This document shows, piece by piece, positions 32,116 to 40,729 of a DNA stretch of 45,794 bases. How positions within the stretch are numbered: the first letter of the stretch is position 1; every line of letters begins with the position of its first letter. The position numbers were made by a program, and so were the translations under genes. Where the stretch lies: the IMG/VR virus record IMGVR_UViG_3300009551_000065, positions 1 through 45,794 of that record, one strand, 5' to 3'. The notes beneath the pieces were generated by a model that was not told the origin of the DNA, ran no database searches, and saw only the letters and a list, made by a program, of their open reading frames with translations. The stretch is from a virus.

Positions 32116-32373
32116 ATGAACGAAGAACTTGCCCAAGCCACCGTCAACGCGCTCGCGCGGCAGCGCGACAACGCAATGAACGGCTGCGCGCAACTGGAGG
32201 CCCAGCTCGAACTGCTCAGCGCCGAGAACAAGGCGCTGAAGGAGCAGCTCGCCGCGCTGCAGCCGGTCGATGTCGACTCCGTCGGCCAGCCCATCAAGGT
32301 CGACGGCCAGGTGCGCGGCAATGGCCACGCCCAGGCCACGTCGTACCGACCCGCGCCTCCGCTGACGCCATAG
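32116..32373 (+). CDS. Small coiled-coil protein
   Basis: The 85-aa protein has a leucine-rich heptad helix (CAQLEAQLELLSAENKALKE, about 24-43) and a flexible tail. It follows the fibre accessory gene with its own SD-like sequence. It could be a fibre chaperone or a small structural adaptor. Confidence 0.58.
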   Translation: MNEELAQATVNALARQRDNAMNGCAQLEAQLELLSAENKALKEQLAALQPVDVDSVGQPIKVDGQVRGNGHAQATSYRPAPPLTP

Positions 32374-32384
32374 GACGCAGCCCC

Positions 32385-32939
32385 ATGGACGTATCCGCTG
32401 TGATCCTCTCGGCCGAGCCAGTAACGCGCGCGATCGCGGGCGTCGAGGTCGTGCCCTTCGTCAGTCAATTCCGCGATGCCGCGGGACTGCTGGACGCGCG
32501 GCTGGCCTCGCTGCGGGCTGTACGCACCAGGTGGTTTTTCTGGCTCGACGATGACGACGAGCTGCCCGAGGACTACGCCGACGTGCTGCGCGAATGCTGC
32601 GCAGTCGGGACGCCGCTGGCCTATACCGACGAGCTGGTGGCTGGGCGGGTACGCAAGTCCGAGCCGTACTCGCAGCAGGCCTTCATCCGCAATCCGCTGC
32701 TGATCCATCATCTCGCGGTCTGCGAGACGACAGCGGCGCGGCGCGCGGCGACGCTGATCCCGCGCGGGACATATGCGGTCGAGAACCTGCTGTTCTTTCA
32801 GGTCGCCAAGCAGGGCGCGACGTACGTCCCGCGCGTCGGGTACGTCTGGAATCGCGACAGTCGCGGCCTGCATCGTCATCCGAGCCTGCTGATCGGGCAG
32901 GTACAGAGCGCCAGCTGGGCGGCGAGGCATCTAGCATGA
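32385..32939 (+). CDS. Glycosyltransferase-like protein in the tail operon
   Basis: The 184-aa protein has a GT-A style core with DDDDELPEDY (Asp55-58), preceded by RTRWFFWL, comparable to the DxD metal/nucleotide-sugar site of family 2 enzymes. RGTYAVENLLFFQVAKQG and VGYVWNRDSRGLHRHP complete the pattern. It is shorter than typical glycosyltransferases. It might modify tail or capsid proteins, or be a degenerate structural relative. The gene overlaps the next one by 4 nt. Confidence 0.65.
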   Translation: MDVSAVILSAEPVTRAIAGVEVVPFVSQFRDAAGLLDARLASLRAVRTRWFFWLDDDDELPEDYADVLRECCAVGTPLAYTDELVAGRVRKSEPYSQQAFIRNPLLIHHLAVCETTAARRAATLIPRGTYAVENLLFFQVAKQGATYVPRVGYVWNRDSRGLHRHPSLLIGQVQSASWAARHLA

Positions 32940-34099
32940 CGACGGCGACGCCTGGATGGTGCGCGCTGGCCACCGATCCCACCACGGCCCCGACGCTCGG
33001 CATATCCGGCAGCGTGATCGACTCGCATGGCGCGGCCTTCTTTTTCGGCATCGTCGGCGATGTCACAGGGCCCATCGTCTGGAATCTGCAATGGACGCCG
33101 GTCGAGCCCGTCGCCGGCCCTGCGCCTTACGTCGCCGACTGGGATGGGGTCCTAGCGTACGCCGCTGGCAGCGCCGGCCCGTGGCCGACCGGCACGGCGA
33201 TCCTGACCGCCAAGATGGACGGCGTCGAGATTCCTGGTTATCTGCGCCTGGTCTTCAGCGCCGGCGGCTATGGCAGCTACGGCAGCGCGGCATGGGATGC
33301 GCCGGGGCTCGGCACTGGCCCCGGCTGGAACGTGCCCATCATGGGCAGTGGGAATCCGGTACCCGGATCGACGGGGACGCTCGATCGGTACGTCGACCCG
33401 GAATTCGGCCTGGCCTACGGCGCCGGCATCGCCGGCGAAATTACCGGGGCCGTCGTGTGGTCGTCGAGCTGGACGCCGATCGACGACGGCCCGGGGCCAT
33501 CGCTGACTTTCCCCGGCCCTGCGCTGGTCGTGGTGACGCTGCCGCCTCGCGGCGGCCTGTCCGTCTATGGCGGGACGCTGGTGCTGACGGCCACGATGGG
33601 CGGCGTCGGATTCGATCATGCGCTGCGCATGGCGATCACCGAGGGGGGCTTCGGCGGATACGGCGTGCTGGCCTGGGATGAGACGCCGCTGGAGGTCGAC
33701 CACGGGGGCGGCGATACCAGCAGCAGCTGGCCAGGCGTCGCGGGTTATCCGAGCGAGCTGCCCGGGCCGAAGACCTGGCAGGAAACGCCGGCGGAGCGCC
33801 GCGCGGGTAGCGGACTGCGCGAGTCCGGGCAATGGCGTCCCCGCAGCCGCGAGTACCACGCCGAGGCTTCGGCCGAATGGATTTACAGCGTCGCCGAAAT
33901 GGCGATCTGGAAAGACTGGTTCGAGGCCTCTGCCCTGGATGGACTGGCGTGGGTGGTGATGAGGTCGCCCGGCGTCGGCGGCCTGGCGCTGCGGCTTATG
34001 CGCTACCAGGACGGCACGGTCAAGCGGACCAACCTCGGCCGCGGGCTGTACGCGGTCAGCGCAACGATGGAGCTGGCGGCGCCGGCGCCGCGCTCCTGA
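32936..34099 (+). CDS. Tail protein with duplicated beta domains and minor-tail C-terminus
   Basis: The 387-aa protein has two similar beta domains (about 1-125 and 130-260; each with GIVGDVTGPIVWNLQWTPV-like and LRLVFSAGGYGSYG-like segments) and a C-terminal domain (275-387; RPRSREYHAEASAEWIYSVA, then WKDWFEASALDGLAWVVM) related to the N-terminal domain of the 27577 protein. It probably forms part of the tail tip. No enzyme motif is visible. Confidence 0.65.
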   Translation: MTTATPGWCALATDPTTAPTLGISGSVIDSHGAAFFFGIVGDVTGPIVWNLQWTPVEPVAGPAPYVADWDGVLAYAAGSAGPWPTGTAILTAKMDGVEIPGYLRLVFSAGGYGSYGSAAWDAPGLGTGPGWNVPIMGSGNPVPGSTGTLDRYVDPEFGLAYGAGIAGEITGAVVWSSSWTPIDDGPGPSLTFPGPALVVVTLPPRGGLSVYGGTLVLTATMGGVGFDHALRMAITEGGFGGYGVLAWDETPLEVDHGGGDTSSSWPGVAGYPSELPGPKTWQETPAERRAGSGLRESGQWRPRSREYHAEASAEWIYSVAEMAIWKDWFEASALDGLAWVVMRSPGVGGLALRLMRYQDGTVKRTNLGRGLYAVSATMELAAPAPRS

Positions 34100-34118
34100 G
34101 ACATGAAAGGCAGCAGCC

Positions 34119-34688
34119 ATGCCCGTCTACCTACCCCCCCGCGTCGGCATCAGCATCAGCGAGGCGCTCGCCGAGAGCTACGCGCATGCGTCCGTCGACG
34201 AGCCGGTGCTGGTCACGCTGGAGATCCATCATCCGGATTTCAGACTGCCGAATGGGCAGCCGACGGCAGCGCGCGTGGTCAACGACTGGGCGGATTTGAC
34301 GGCGACGCTGGAGGCGGATGCGCCGATGGATGCCGGCCAGGCCGTGCGCTTCAGCGCCTGCCCATTCGAGTACACCAAGCCAGAGCAGACCGACACCGGC
34401 GCGCCGGCGGCCGTGCAGATCGTCATCGACAATGTCTCGCGCCAGCTCACGCCGCTGCTCGACCAGGCCGTGGCCTCGATGGTCCCCGTACTGGTCATCG
34501 AGCGCATCTACCTGCCGAGCGACACAAGCGCGCCGCACGAGATGCCGCCGACGCGCATGTATCTCTCGGCGCCGCAGGTCACCAGTGCCAGCGTCACGCT
34601 GCAGGGGTCATTCGGCAACCTGACGAACCGTCGATTCCCTGCGGCTCGGTACAAGCGCAAGCAGTACGCTGCGCTGTCGACGAAATGA
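34119..34688 (+). CDS. Minor tail protein, DUF1833-like (gpL-position)
   Basis: The 189-aa protein contains RVGISISEALAESYAHASVD, VQIVIDNVSRQLTPLLDQAV, and a C-terminus (GSFGNLTNRRFPAARYKRKQ) typical of DUF1833 tail proteins that occupy the L position before the NlpC/P60 gene. It is a tail-tip component. It overlaps the next gene by 4 nt. Confidence 0.78.
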   Translation: MPVYLPPRVGISISEALAESYAHASVDEPVLVTLEIHHPDFRLPNGQPTAARVVNDWADLTATLEADAPMDAGQAVRFSACPFEYTKPEQTDTGAPAAVQIVIDNVSRQLTPLLDQAVASMVPVLVIERIYLPSDTSAPHEMPPTRMYLSAPQVTSASVTLQGSFGNLTNRRFPAARYKRKQYAALSTK

Positions 34689-35089
34689 GCGCCGGCATGC
34701 GTCATTGGGCGGCGCCGTACATCCATCTCCCGTGGCAGCTGGGCGCCGAGGGCCCGGCAGCCTATGACTGCTGGGGTCTCGTCCGGGCTGTCCAGCGCGA
34801 GCGTTTCGGGCGCGAGCTGCCGCCGCTCGATGCCGGGCTGCAGGCGATCATGGCCGGATGGCAGCAGGGCGTCAGCCCTGGGGCCGGCGAGGGCGACATC
34901 ATCGAGATGCGCAGCGCCCGCGGCCCGCATCTCGGCGTGCTGATCGTCGCCGATGGGCGCGATGGCGTCCTGCATGCCGTCGGCCATCGCGACGCGGACG
35001 GCCGCGATCATGGCGACGTGTGCTTTACGCCCATCGAGCAGCTAGGCGCGCTCGGCCTCGGGCGCCTGCGATTCTGGCGGCCGGTATGA
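34685..35089 (+). CDS. NlpC/P60 tail hydrolase (gpK-like)
   Basis: The 134-aa protein has the catalytic Cys29 in AYDCWGLVR and His82 in GPHLGVLI, with His97 as a third candidate. Such papain-fold domains in the tail tip cut peptide bonds of peptidoglycan during DNA entry. The ATG at 34685 overlaps the upstream stop. Position before the J-like gene matches lambda K. Confidence 0.87.
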   Translation: MSAGMRHWAAPYIHLPWQLGAEGPAAYDCWGLVRAVQRERFGRELPPLDAGLQAIMAGWQQGVSPGAGEGDIIEMRSARGPHLGVLIVADGRDGVLHAVGHRDADGRDHGDVCFTPIEQLGALGLGRLRFWRPV

Positions 35090-37947
35090 GCAGCATCGCG
35101 GACGCCCCTGCGCAGATTCGGCTGGCCGATCGCCCGCCGGTCTATGCGATCAGCGACGGCATCGAGGTCCATCCCGGGATGTTCAGACTCGTCCCGCCCG
35201 ACGCGACCTTTGCCGACCTCTGCCCGTCGGGCCCGTGGCTCTGCCATGTCAGCGGCGAATGGATCAGTCGCGCCGACTGGTGGCAGCCGCCCCGCGGCGG
35301 CGACGTGATCGTCTTCTGCCGCGTCCCCCATGGCAGGGATGGCCTGCGGACGCTGCTGACGCTGGCTGTCATCGTCGCGTCGGTCTACACCGGTGGCCTG
35401 GCGGGCGGCGGGTTCTACGGCGCGCTGGCCAGCGCGGCGGTGTCCGTCGTCGGCACGGCGCTGGTGAGTGCGCTGGTGCCTCTCGATGCCGAGAATCTGC
35501 AGAACAGCACCGACACGTCGTCAACCTACAGCGTCCAGCTGCAGGGCAACCAAGCCAAGCTCGAACAGGTGCAGCCCGTCCTCTACGGCTACAACAAGAC
35601 CTTCCCCGACTACGCCTGCCAGCCTTACTACCGCTACGCGAACGTCGTCGATCAGTACCTGTTCGCCTGCCTGCAGGTCGGCCTCGGGCAGTACAAGATC
35701 CTTCGCGTATCGATCGATGACACGCCGCTCGACGATTTCGAGAGCGTCGAGTACGCGATCGTCGGCCCGGGGCAGACGATCACCACGCTGAGCGGGCAGT
35801 CGCTGGTGCAGACCAACGTCATCACCGCCACCGAGGTCAGCGGCCAGACGATGGTCTACAACGTCTGGGTTGGCCCCTTCGTCGCGACCGCGCCGCAGCA
35901 GACCGCGACGGTCATTGAAATCGACATCGTCTTCCCCTACGGCCTGATGGGGCCGACGCCGAACTACAACGTCGGATGGCAGGTCCAGGCGCGTCCCGTC
36001 AACGACTTCGAGCAGGCCATCGGGCCATGGAAGACGCTGGCGCAGGAAAGCTACGCACAGGCCAACGACAAGCCGATCCGACTGACCTACACCTACAACG
36101 TGCCCGAGGCGCGGTATCAGGTACGGACGCGCCGGATCACCACGCGCACGACGAACCCGGCCGAGCCGCATGACATCGCCTGGGCAGGCCTGCGCTGCAC
36201 GCTCGCGCGGCCGGGCGTCATCAACAACGACGCGACCTTCGTCTGCGTAAAGATTCGCGCGAGCGAGCAGCTGAACAACCTCAGCGCGCGCCGCATCAGC
36301 GTCCTCAGCAGCCGCCTGCTGCCGGCCTGGTCAGCCGCCGGCGGATGGACGGCGCCGCAGGTCACGCGCAATCCCGCCTGGGCGGCGGCCGACGTGCTGC
36401 GCAACAGCGTCTACGGGCGCGCGATCAATGACGCCGAGCTCGACATCGCCATGCTGAAGTCGCTGGCCGATGAATGGGAGGCGCGGCAGGATCATTTCGA
36501 CTTCGTCTTCGACACCGACAACACCACGTGGGACGCCCTCGCGACTGTGCTGCGCGTCGGCCGCGCCGTCCCGCTGATTCGCGGTATGCGCTACACGGCC
36601 GTGCGCGACAGCCTGCAGACGCTGCCGGTGGCCGGCTACTCGATGACCAACATCAAGGGCGGCAGCTTCCAGCTGAGCTACACGCTGCCCGAGCCCGACG
36701 AGGTCGACTGCATCCGACTGGAGTACCAGGACCTGCGGCTATGGGATACCGCGCAGGCCGTCGCCCAGGTCGTCGGCGGGAACATCGTCGGCTATGCGCT
36801 GAGTCCGAACGCGGACACGCCTGCAGGCACGCCTGAGCCGGCGAATTCGCTGACGATTCAGATGCCGGGCATCCGCGGCATGTCGCATGCGCTGCGCGAG
36901 GCCGCCTATAGGCTCGCGGACCTGCGCTATCGGCGCCGCAGCGCGTCGTGGACGAGCGAGATGGACGGCCGTCTGCCGGCCTACGGATCGCTCGTCAGCG
37001 TCGCGCATGACGTGCCCGACTGGGGGCAGAGCGGGGCTCTGCGCGGATACGACGAGGCGACGCTAACGGCCTACACAACCGAGCCGCTGGACTGGTCCGG
37101 CACCGCCCCCTTCTTCATCCGCCTGCAGCTGCTCAATGGCGGGCTGACGCCGCCCATCGTCGCGACGCCGATCCCCGGCGTCGCCTCGGCCTGCCGCCTG
37201 GCGACATCGCCCGGCTTCAAGCCGGTGTCCGTGCCGTCGACGAAGGAGCCTACGCGGTACCTCTTCGGCCCGTCGACGGCCTATGGCGCCGACTGCCGCG
37301 TCAAGGCGCTGAAGCCGACGAATGCCGAGGAGGTCGCGCTGACGGTGGTGCTGGAGGACCCTCGCGTCCATGCGGCCGATGCCGCCTGGCTGCCGGTCGG
37401 CGGGGCGGTGCAGGACCCGATCAGCGATGGCGCGACCAACAACGGCGGCGGACCCGATCCGTTCGCGGGCGACCCGGGGGCGATCGTCACGCTGACGGCA
37501 TTCAGTCTGGGGGCCGAGGGCGAGCAGGACATTCCGACGAACCCGCGCGTCGAATTCACGCTGCGCTCGGACGGCGTCCTGGCTGTTCAGTCCTTCGGCG
37601 GGCATGGCGTTTTGTCGGCCAGCACCATCGCCGGGCAATGGCTCAATCCGCAGCCGATCGCGCCCGCGATCGCGGCGACGTACGAGGCGCGCGCGACCGC
37701 GCTGACCGTCATCGGCGATGCCCCGGAGGGCCCGATGAATACATGGCTGTCGCTCAGCACGAGCCGGACCTGGGCCATCGAGGGTTACCAGGCCATCGTC
37801 AGCGGCGGCGGGGGCGATAGCGGTTTCACCACCCTGTACTACCCGCACATCGTCATTCTGAAGATTGAGATCCGCGATCGGGACGGGATCGTCCAGGGCT
37901 CGGCGCGCGTCTCGATGGCCGTTTCGCCCGCGCAGGGCAGCAACTGA
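35086..37947 (+). CDS. Tail tip / host specificity protein (gpJ-like, with I-like N-terminus)
   Basis: The 953-aa protein has an N-terminal region (about 1-85) resembling the lambda gpI-type beta-grasp domain, then glycine/alanine-rich hydrophobic segments (TLLTLAVIVASVYTGGLAGG; about 86-130). The J-type body follows: QPVLYGYNKTFPDYACQPYY, FACLQVGLGQYKILRVSIDD and later fibronectin-like beta domains. It forms the central tail tip and may bind the receptor. I and J functions seem fused. ATG at 35086 overlaps the NlpC/P60 stop. Confidence 0.87.
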   Translation: MSSIADAPAQIRLADRPPVYAISDGIEVHPGMFRLVPPDATFADLCPSGPWLCHVSGEWISRADWWQPPRGGDVIVFCRVPHGRDGLRTLLTLAVIVASVYTGGLAGGGFYGALASAAVSVVGTALVSALVPLDAENLQNSTDTSSTYSVQLQGNQAKLEQVQPVLYGYNKTFPDYACQPYYRYANVVDQYLFACLQVGLGQYKILRVSIDDTPLDDFESVEYAIVGPGQTITTLSGQSLVQTNVITATEVSGQTMVYNVWVGPFVATAPQQTATVIEIDIVFPYGLMGPTPNYNVGWQVQARPVNDFEQAIGPWKTLAQESYAQANDKPIRLTYTYNVPEARYQVRTRRITTRTTNPAEPHDIAWAGLRCTLARPGVINNDATFVCVKIRASEQLNNLSARRISVLSSRLLPAWSAAGGWTAPQVTRNPAWAAADVLRNSVYGRAINDAELDIAMLKSLADEWEARQDHFDFVFDTDNTTWDALATVLRVGRAVPLIRGMRYTAVRDSLQTLPVAGYSMTNIKGGSFQLSYTLPEPDEVDCIRLEYQDLRLWDTAQAVAQVVGGNIVGYALSPNADTPAGTPEPANSLTIQMPGIRGMSHALREAAYRLADLRYRRRSASWTSEMDGRLPAYGSLVSVAHDVPDWGQSGALRGYDEATLTAYTTEPLDWSGTAPFFIRLQLLNGGLTPPIVATPIPGVASACRLATSPGFKPVSVPSTKEPTRYLFGPSTAYGADCRVKALKPTNAEEVALTVVLEDPRVHAADAAWLPVGGAVQDPISDGATNNGGGPDPFAGDPGAIVTLTAFSLGAEGEQDIPTNPRVEFTLRSDGVLAVQSFGGHGVLSASTIAGQWLNPQPIAPAIAATYEARATALTVIGDAPEGPMNTWLSLSTSRTWAIEGYQAIVSGGGGDSGFTTLYYPHIVILKIEIRDRDGIVQGSARVSMAVSPAQGSN

Positions 37948-37959
37948 GGACGAGGCCCC

Positions 37960-38421
37960 ATGAGCGATGCAACGAACTACGCCGAGAACCAGCTGATCGA
38001 CACCCTGTTCCGGGGCGGCTCGGGCAATTGGTACGTCGGCCTGCTGACTGCCATCACGGCTGCCGAAACGGGGGCGGTGACCGAGGTGGCCAGCGCCGGC
38101 GGCTACGCCCGCGTCGCGATACCGAAGACCACTGACGCGTGGGCCGGGACGCAGGGCGCTGGCACGACGGGCGCCAGCAGCGGGACGAGCGGGCAGACGA
38201 GCAATAACGCGGCGATCACTTTTCCCGCGCCCACGACGGACTGGGCGCCGGCGAGCGCGCCGCTCGTCGGGCTGGGCCTATGGGACGCCCCTGCGGGCGG
38301 CAATCTCTGGTTCGTCCATCAGCTGACGAACTCGTCCGGCACCGTCGTCTCGCGGACTGTCCTCGCCGGCGACGATCCCCCGTTCTTCGCGCCGTCTGCG
38401 CTGACGATGACGCTGGCGTGA
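37960..38421 (+). CDS. Tail fibre-like accessory protein
   Basis: The 153-aa protein (NYAENQLIDTLFRGGSGNWY, GGYARVAIPK, NNAAITFPAPTTDWAPASAP) matches a common phage family that follows J and is annotated as tail fibre protein. It is beta-rich with a Gly/Ser/Thr stretch near 65-85. It probably decorates the tail tip. Its stop overlaps the GTG of the next gene. Confidence 0.72.
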   Translation: MSDATNYAENQLIDTLFRGGSGNWYVGLLTAITAAETGAVTEVASAGGYARVAIPKTTDAWAGTQGAGTTGASSGTSGQTSNNAAITFPAPTTDWAPASAPLVGLGLWDAPAGGNLWFVHQLTNSSGTVVSRTVLAGDDPPFFAPSALTMTLA

Positions 38422-38918
38422 TCGCCGCCGCTGCAGCAGCTGCCCGGATGGATACCGACTGGCTCGAAACCATTGCGAAATGGGGCGCCGGCGCGATCGG
38501 CCTGGGCGGCGTCGGCGCGCTGATGCGCCGGCGTCTCTCGCGGGACAACACCGAGGTGGCCAAGGACAGGGCGGAGGCGCAGTTCGTCACGCAGCTGATG
38601 CAGGAGCGGGATCGGGCGCAGCAGCAGGCCCGCGACGCGCAGGCAGCCGCCTCGGCCGCGCTCGCGGATCGTCAGGACGATGCTGCAGTCATCGGCCGGC
38701 TGCGGGCGGAAAACGAGTACCTGATCAAGGAAATCGCGAGGCTGGACGACGAGCTGCAGTCGTTCAAACGCCGCGTAGCCAGGCTGTACCCCATCACGCG
38801 CCCCTTCGCGCAGTCCGACTACGTCCCGCCCGAGCTGACGCCCGAGCCGATACCGCCGCCGCAGGCGCCCTCGCCGCCCGCCCCCGCCCCCCGCCCGAAA
38901 AAGGACCCGAAGCCATGA
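38418..38918 (+). CDS. Membrane-anchored coiled-coil protein of the lysis cassette
   Basis: The 166-aa protein has one short hydrophobic helix (ETIAKWGAGAIGLGGVGALM) followed by RRR, a long charged coiled coil (DRAEAQFVTQLMQERDRAQQ...RLDDELQSFKRRVARL) and a proline-rich end. The GTG overlaps the upstream stop; the ATG at 38448 is an alternative without SD. TM plus coiled coil next to holin and endolysin recalls an inner-membrane spanin, but the positive residues after the helix argue for a cytoplasmic C-terminus. Function is open. Confidence 0.62.
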   Translation: MIAAAAAAARMDTDWLETIAKWGAGAIGLGGVGALMRRRLSRDNTEVAKDRAEAQFVTQLMQERDRAQQQARDAQAAASAALADRQDDAAVIGRLRAENEYLIKEIARLDDELQSFKRRVARLYPITRPFAQSDYVPPELTPEPIPPPQAPSPPAPAPRPKKDPKP

Positions 38919-39172
38919 GCACCGATGACCTGCCGCAGCCGCAGCCGACCCCGCGGACCTTCGGCCAGAATATCCGCCTGATGTGGCACCACATCAGCAC
39001 CTACGTCGCGCTCGGGTACGCGACAGCGACGGGCGCATGGATGGCGCTCGACCCTGCCACGCAGGCGATGGCGATCGCCGCCGTCCCCGGCCTGAAATGG
39101 ATTGCGCCGGTCACTGCCGTCGTCGCGTTCGTCGTGGCCAAGGGCATCCCGCAGCAGCAGCCGAAGGGGTAG
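38915..39172 (+). CDS. Holin-like small membrane protein
   Basis: The 85-aa protein has two hydrophobic segments (ISTYVALGYATATGAWMALD and WIAPVTAVVAFVVAKGI) with a polar N-terminus and the gene directly before the endolysin. Size and placement fit a class II holin that forms lesions in the inner membrane. It overlaps its upstream neighbour by 4 nt. Confidence 0.75.
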   Translation: MSTDDLPQPQPTPRTFGQNIRLMWHHISTYVALGYATATGAWMALDPATQAMAIAAVPGLKWIAPVTAVVAFVVAKGIPQQQPKG

Positions 39173-39176
39173 CGCG

Positions 39177-39755
39177 ATGCAGCTGACAGCCGACCAACTG
39201 ATCGCGATCCTGACCTGCCGGCCGGCGCGCGCCTCGATGTGGCTCGCCCCGCTGCAGATGACGCTGAGCGAGTTCCAGATCACGACGCCGCGGCGCATGG
39301 CCGCCTTCGTCGCGCAGATCGGGCATGAGTCCGGGCGACTGATCTACGTCCGGGAGATCTGGGGCCCGACGGCGCTGCAGCGAGCCTATGAGCCGCCCGG
39401 GCGCAAGGCGACGGAGCTGGGGAATACGCAGCCTGGCGACGGCATGCTGTATCGCGGGCGCGGGCTGATTCAGGTAACCGGCCGCGGGAATTACTGCCGG
39501 GCGCGCGACCAGCTGCGCAAGCGCTTCCCGTCGGCGCCCGATTTCGAGGCCTCGCCGCAGCTGCTGGAGCAGCCGCAGTGGGCCGCGCTGAGCGCCGGGC
39601 AGTATTGGGATGACCATGGCCTCAATGCGCTGGCCGACGCCTGCGTCAGCGCCCAGGCCGAGCAGTTCGAGACGCTGACGCGCCGCATCAATGGCGGCGT
39701 CGAGGGTCTGGCCGAGCGGCAGGGATTCTTCGCCGCCGGCCTGCGGATTCTCTGA
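39177..39755 (+). CDS. Endolysin, glycoside hydrolase family 19
   Basis: The 192-aa enzyme has the GH19 fold signature: AFVAQIGHESG with catalytic Glu51, a second acidic residue Glu60, and DGMLYRGRGLIQVTGRGNY (about 88-106). GH19 endolysins hydrolyse the glycan strands of peptidoglycan. It has no signal peptide, so it needs the adjacent holin. The ATG at 39177 lies 4 nt after the holin stop. Confidence 0.92.
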   Translation: MQLTADQLIAILTCRPARASMWLAPLQMTLSEFQITTPRRMAAFVAQIGHESGRLIYVREIWGPTALQRAYEPPGRKATELGNTQPGDGMLYRGRGLIQVTGRGNYCRARDQLRKRFPSAPDFEASPQLLEQPQWAALSAGQYWDDHGLNALADACVSAQAEQFETLTRRINGGVEGLAERQGFFAAGLRIL

Positions 39756-39758
39756 GCC

Positions 39759-40004
39759 ATGCCGACCAAGCTGACCCTGACGAACTACGGCCGGCGCGGC
39801 CAGCAGGTCGACATCGTGCTGATGGATCAGCAGGGCGTCCCGCGCCTGGACGCCGTCGTGTCGTCCGTCATCGTCGCGCCGCAGCAGATACACGAGGTTT
39901 CGCTGCTGCACGATCAGGCCCTGCTCGTGCGCCCGCTGCCGCGATCGGCGCCGCCGCCAGCCATCGCCCCGGCCAGGCCGCGAGGACGAGCTACGGGCGA
40001 TTAA
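39759..40004 (+). CDS. Small hypothetical protein after the endolysin
   Basis: The 81-aa protein begins 3 nt after the endolysin stop. It shows a beta-type segment (QQVDIVLMDQQGVPRLDAVV; QIHEVSLLHDQALLVRPLPR) and a Pro/Arg-rich tail. It has no lipobox or signal, so it is not an outer spanin. Function unknown. Confidence 0.62.
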   Translation: MPTKLTLTNYGRRGQQVDIVLMDQQGVPRLDAVVSSVIVAPQQIHEVSLLHDQALLVRPLPRSAPPPAIAPARPRGRATGD

Positions 40005-40073
40005 AACGGCGCAGTCCATACCCTGGCCTAGGCCTCCCTGTTTTTTTGCCTCAAAACGAAGGAGTCGATTGCC

Positions 40074-40376
40074 ATGCCCTGCCCTCGATGCGATAGCCGC
40101 GATTTGTGGGATGACAACCTCTGGTGGGGCTGCAACGTCTGCGGCTTCGCTGCCAACGACGAGGGGGGGACGATGCTGCTGGCGGCCGATTTGCCCGGCC
40201 TGCCGCGGACCGTCGCCGAGGTCGAGCAGCGCGCCGGCTGGACGCGCGCCGACTACCTGCCGCGGCTGATCCCGTCGGCCGTCTGCAGCTGCGATCTGAC
40301 GCTGACGCCGGACGAGCACTCGAGCGGGCGCTGCGCCAGCTGCGGCCTGCCGCTGCCAGGCCTGCGGATTTTCTGA
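40074..40376 (+). CDS. Small zinc-ribbon protein
   Basis: The 100-aa protein has four cysteine pairs: CPRC (3-6), CNVC (20-23), CSC (72-74) and CASC (87-90). These suggest one zinc ribbon at the N-terminus and another at the C-terminus. A clear AAGGAG precedes the ATG. Small zinc ribbons often bind nucleic acid or RNA polymerase; nothing more specific can be read. Confidence 0.68.
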   Translation: MPCPRCDSRDLWDDNLWWGCNVCGFAANDEGGTMLLAADLPGLPRTVAEVEQRAGWTRADYLPRLIPSAVCSCDLTLTPDEHSSGRCASCGLPLPGLRIF

Positions 40377-40379
40377 AAA

Positions 40380-40640
40380 ATGGATCGTACGTTACAGACG
40401 CCGCAGTCCGCGCTAGAGGCGCTGCGCGACAGCGTCATCAGCGCCGCGCTGGCCTACCGCGAGGCCTGGACAGCGCGCCAGGGGCTGCTGGAGTCAGCGC
40501 ACAGAGCGGGCGTTGGGCCGGATTTCCATTCGATTCTCGATGCGGACGCGCTGCGCGAGACGACGCACATGCTGCTGCTGGCTACGTCGGCTGAGCTGGA
40601 CGACGCCCTGGCCAGCGCCGTAACGCCGCGCAATACATAG
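40380..40640 (+). CDS. Small helical hypothetical protein
   Basis: The 86-aa protein (LEALRDSVISAALAYREAWT; ALRETTHMLLLATSAELDDA) is predicted all-helical. Its ATG lies 3 nt after the upstream stop, without strong SD. Codons 2-6 encode the 13-mer ATCGTACGTTACA that also occurs behind the capsid gene. No family is recognised. Confidence 0.6.
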   Translation: MDRTLQTPQSALEALRDSVISAALAYREAWTARQGLLESAHRAGVGPDFHSILDADALRETTHMLLLATSAELDDALASAVTPRNT

Positions 40641-40674
40641 ACGCGGATGACACAGGGCTATTTTTGTAACCAGA

Positions 40675-40710
40675 GGCAGGGGGGTAGCATTTCCAGCACT
40701 TTCCCCTGCC
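40675..40710. terminator. Hairpin before the HD-like gene
   Basis: GGCAGGGG (40675-40682) pairs with CCCCTGCC (40703-40710) around a 20-nt loop. CCCCAAAAGGAGG follows, so the hairpin ends just before the SD of the next gene. It could be a terminator without T-run or a translation control element. Confidence 0.4.
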
Positions 40711-40729
40711 CCAAAAGGAGGCGCCGGCG

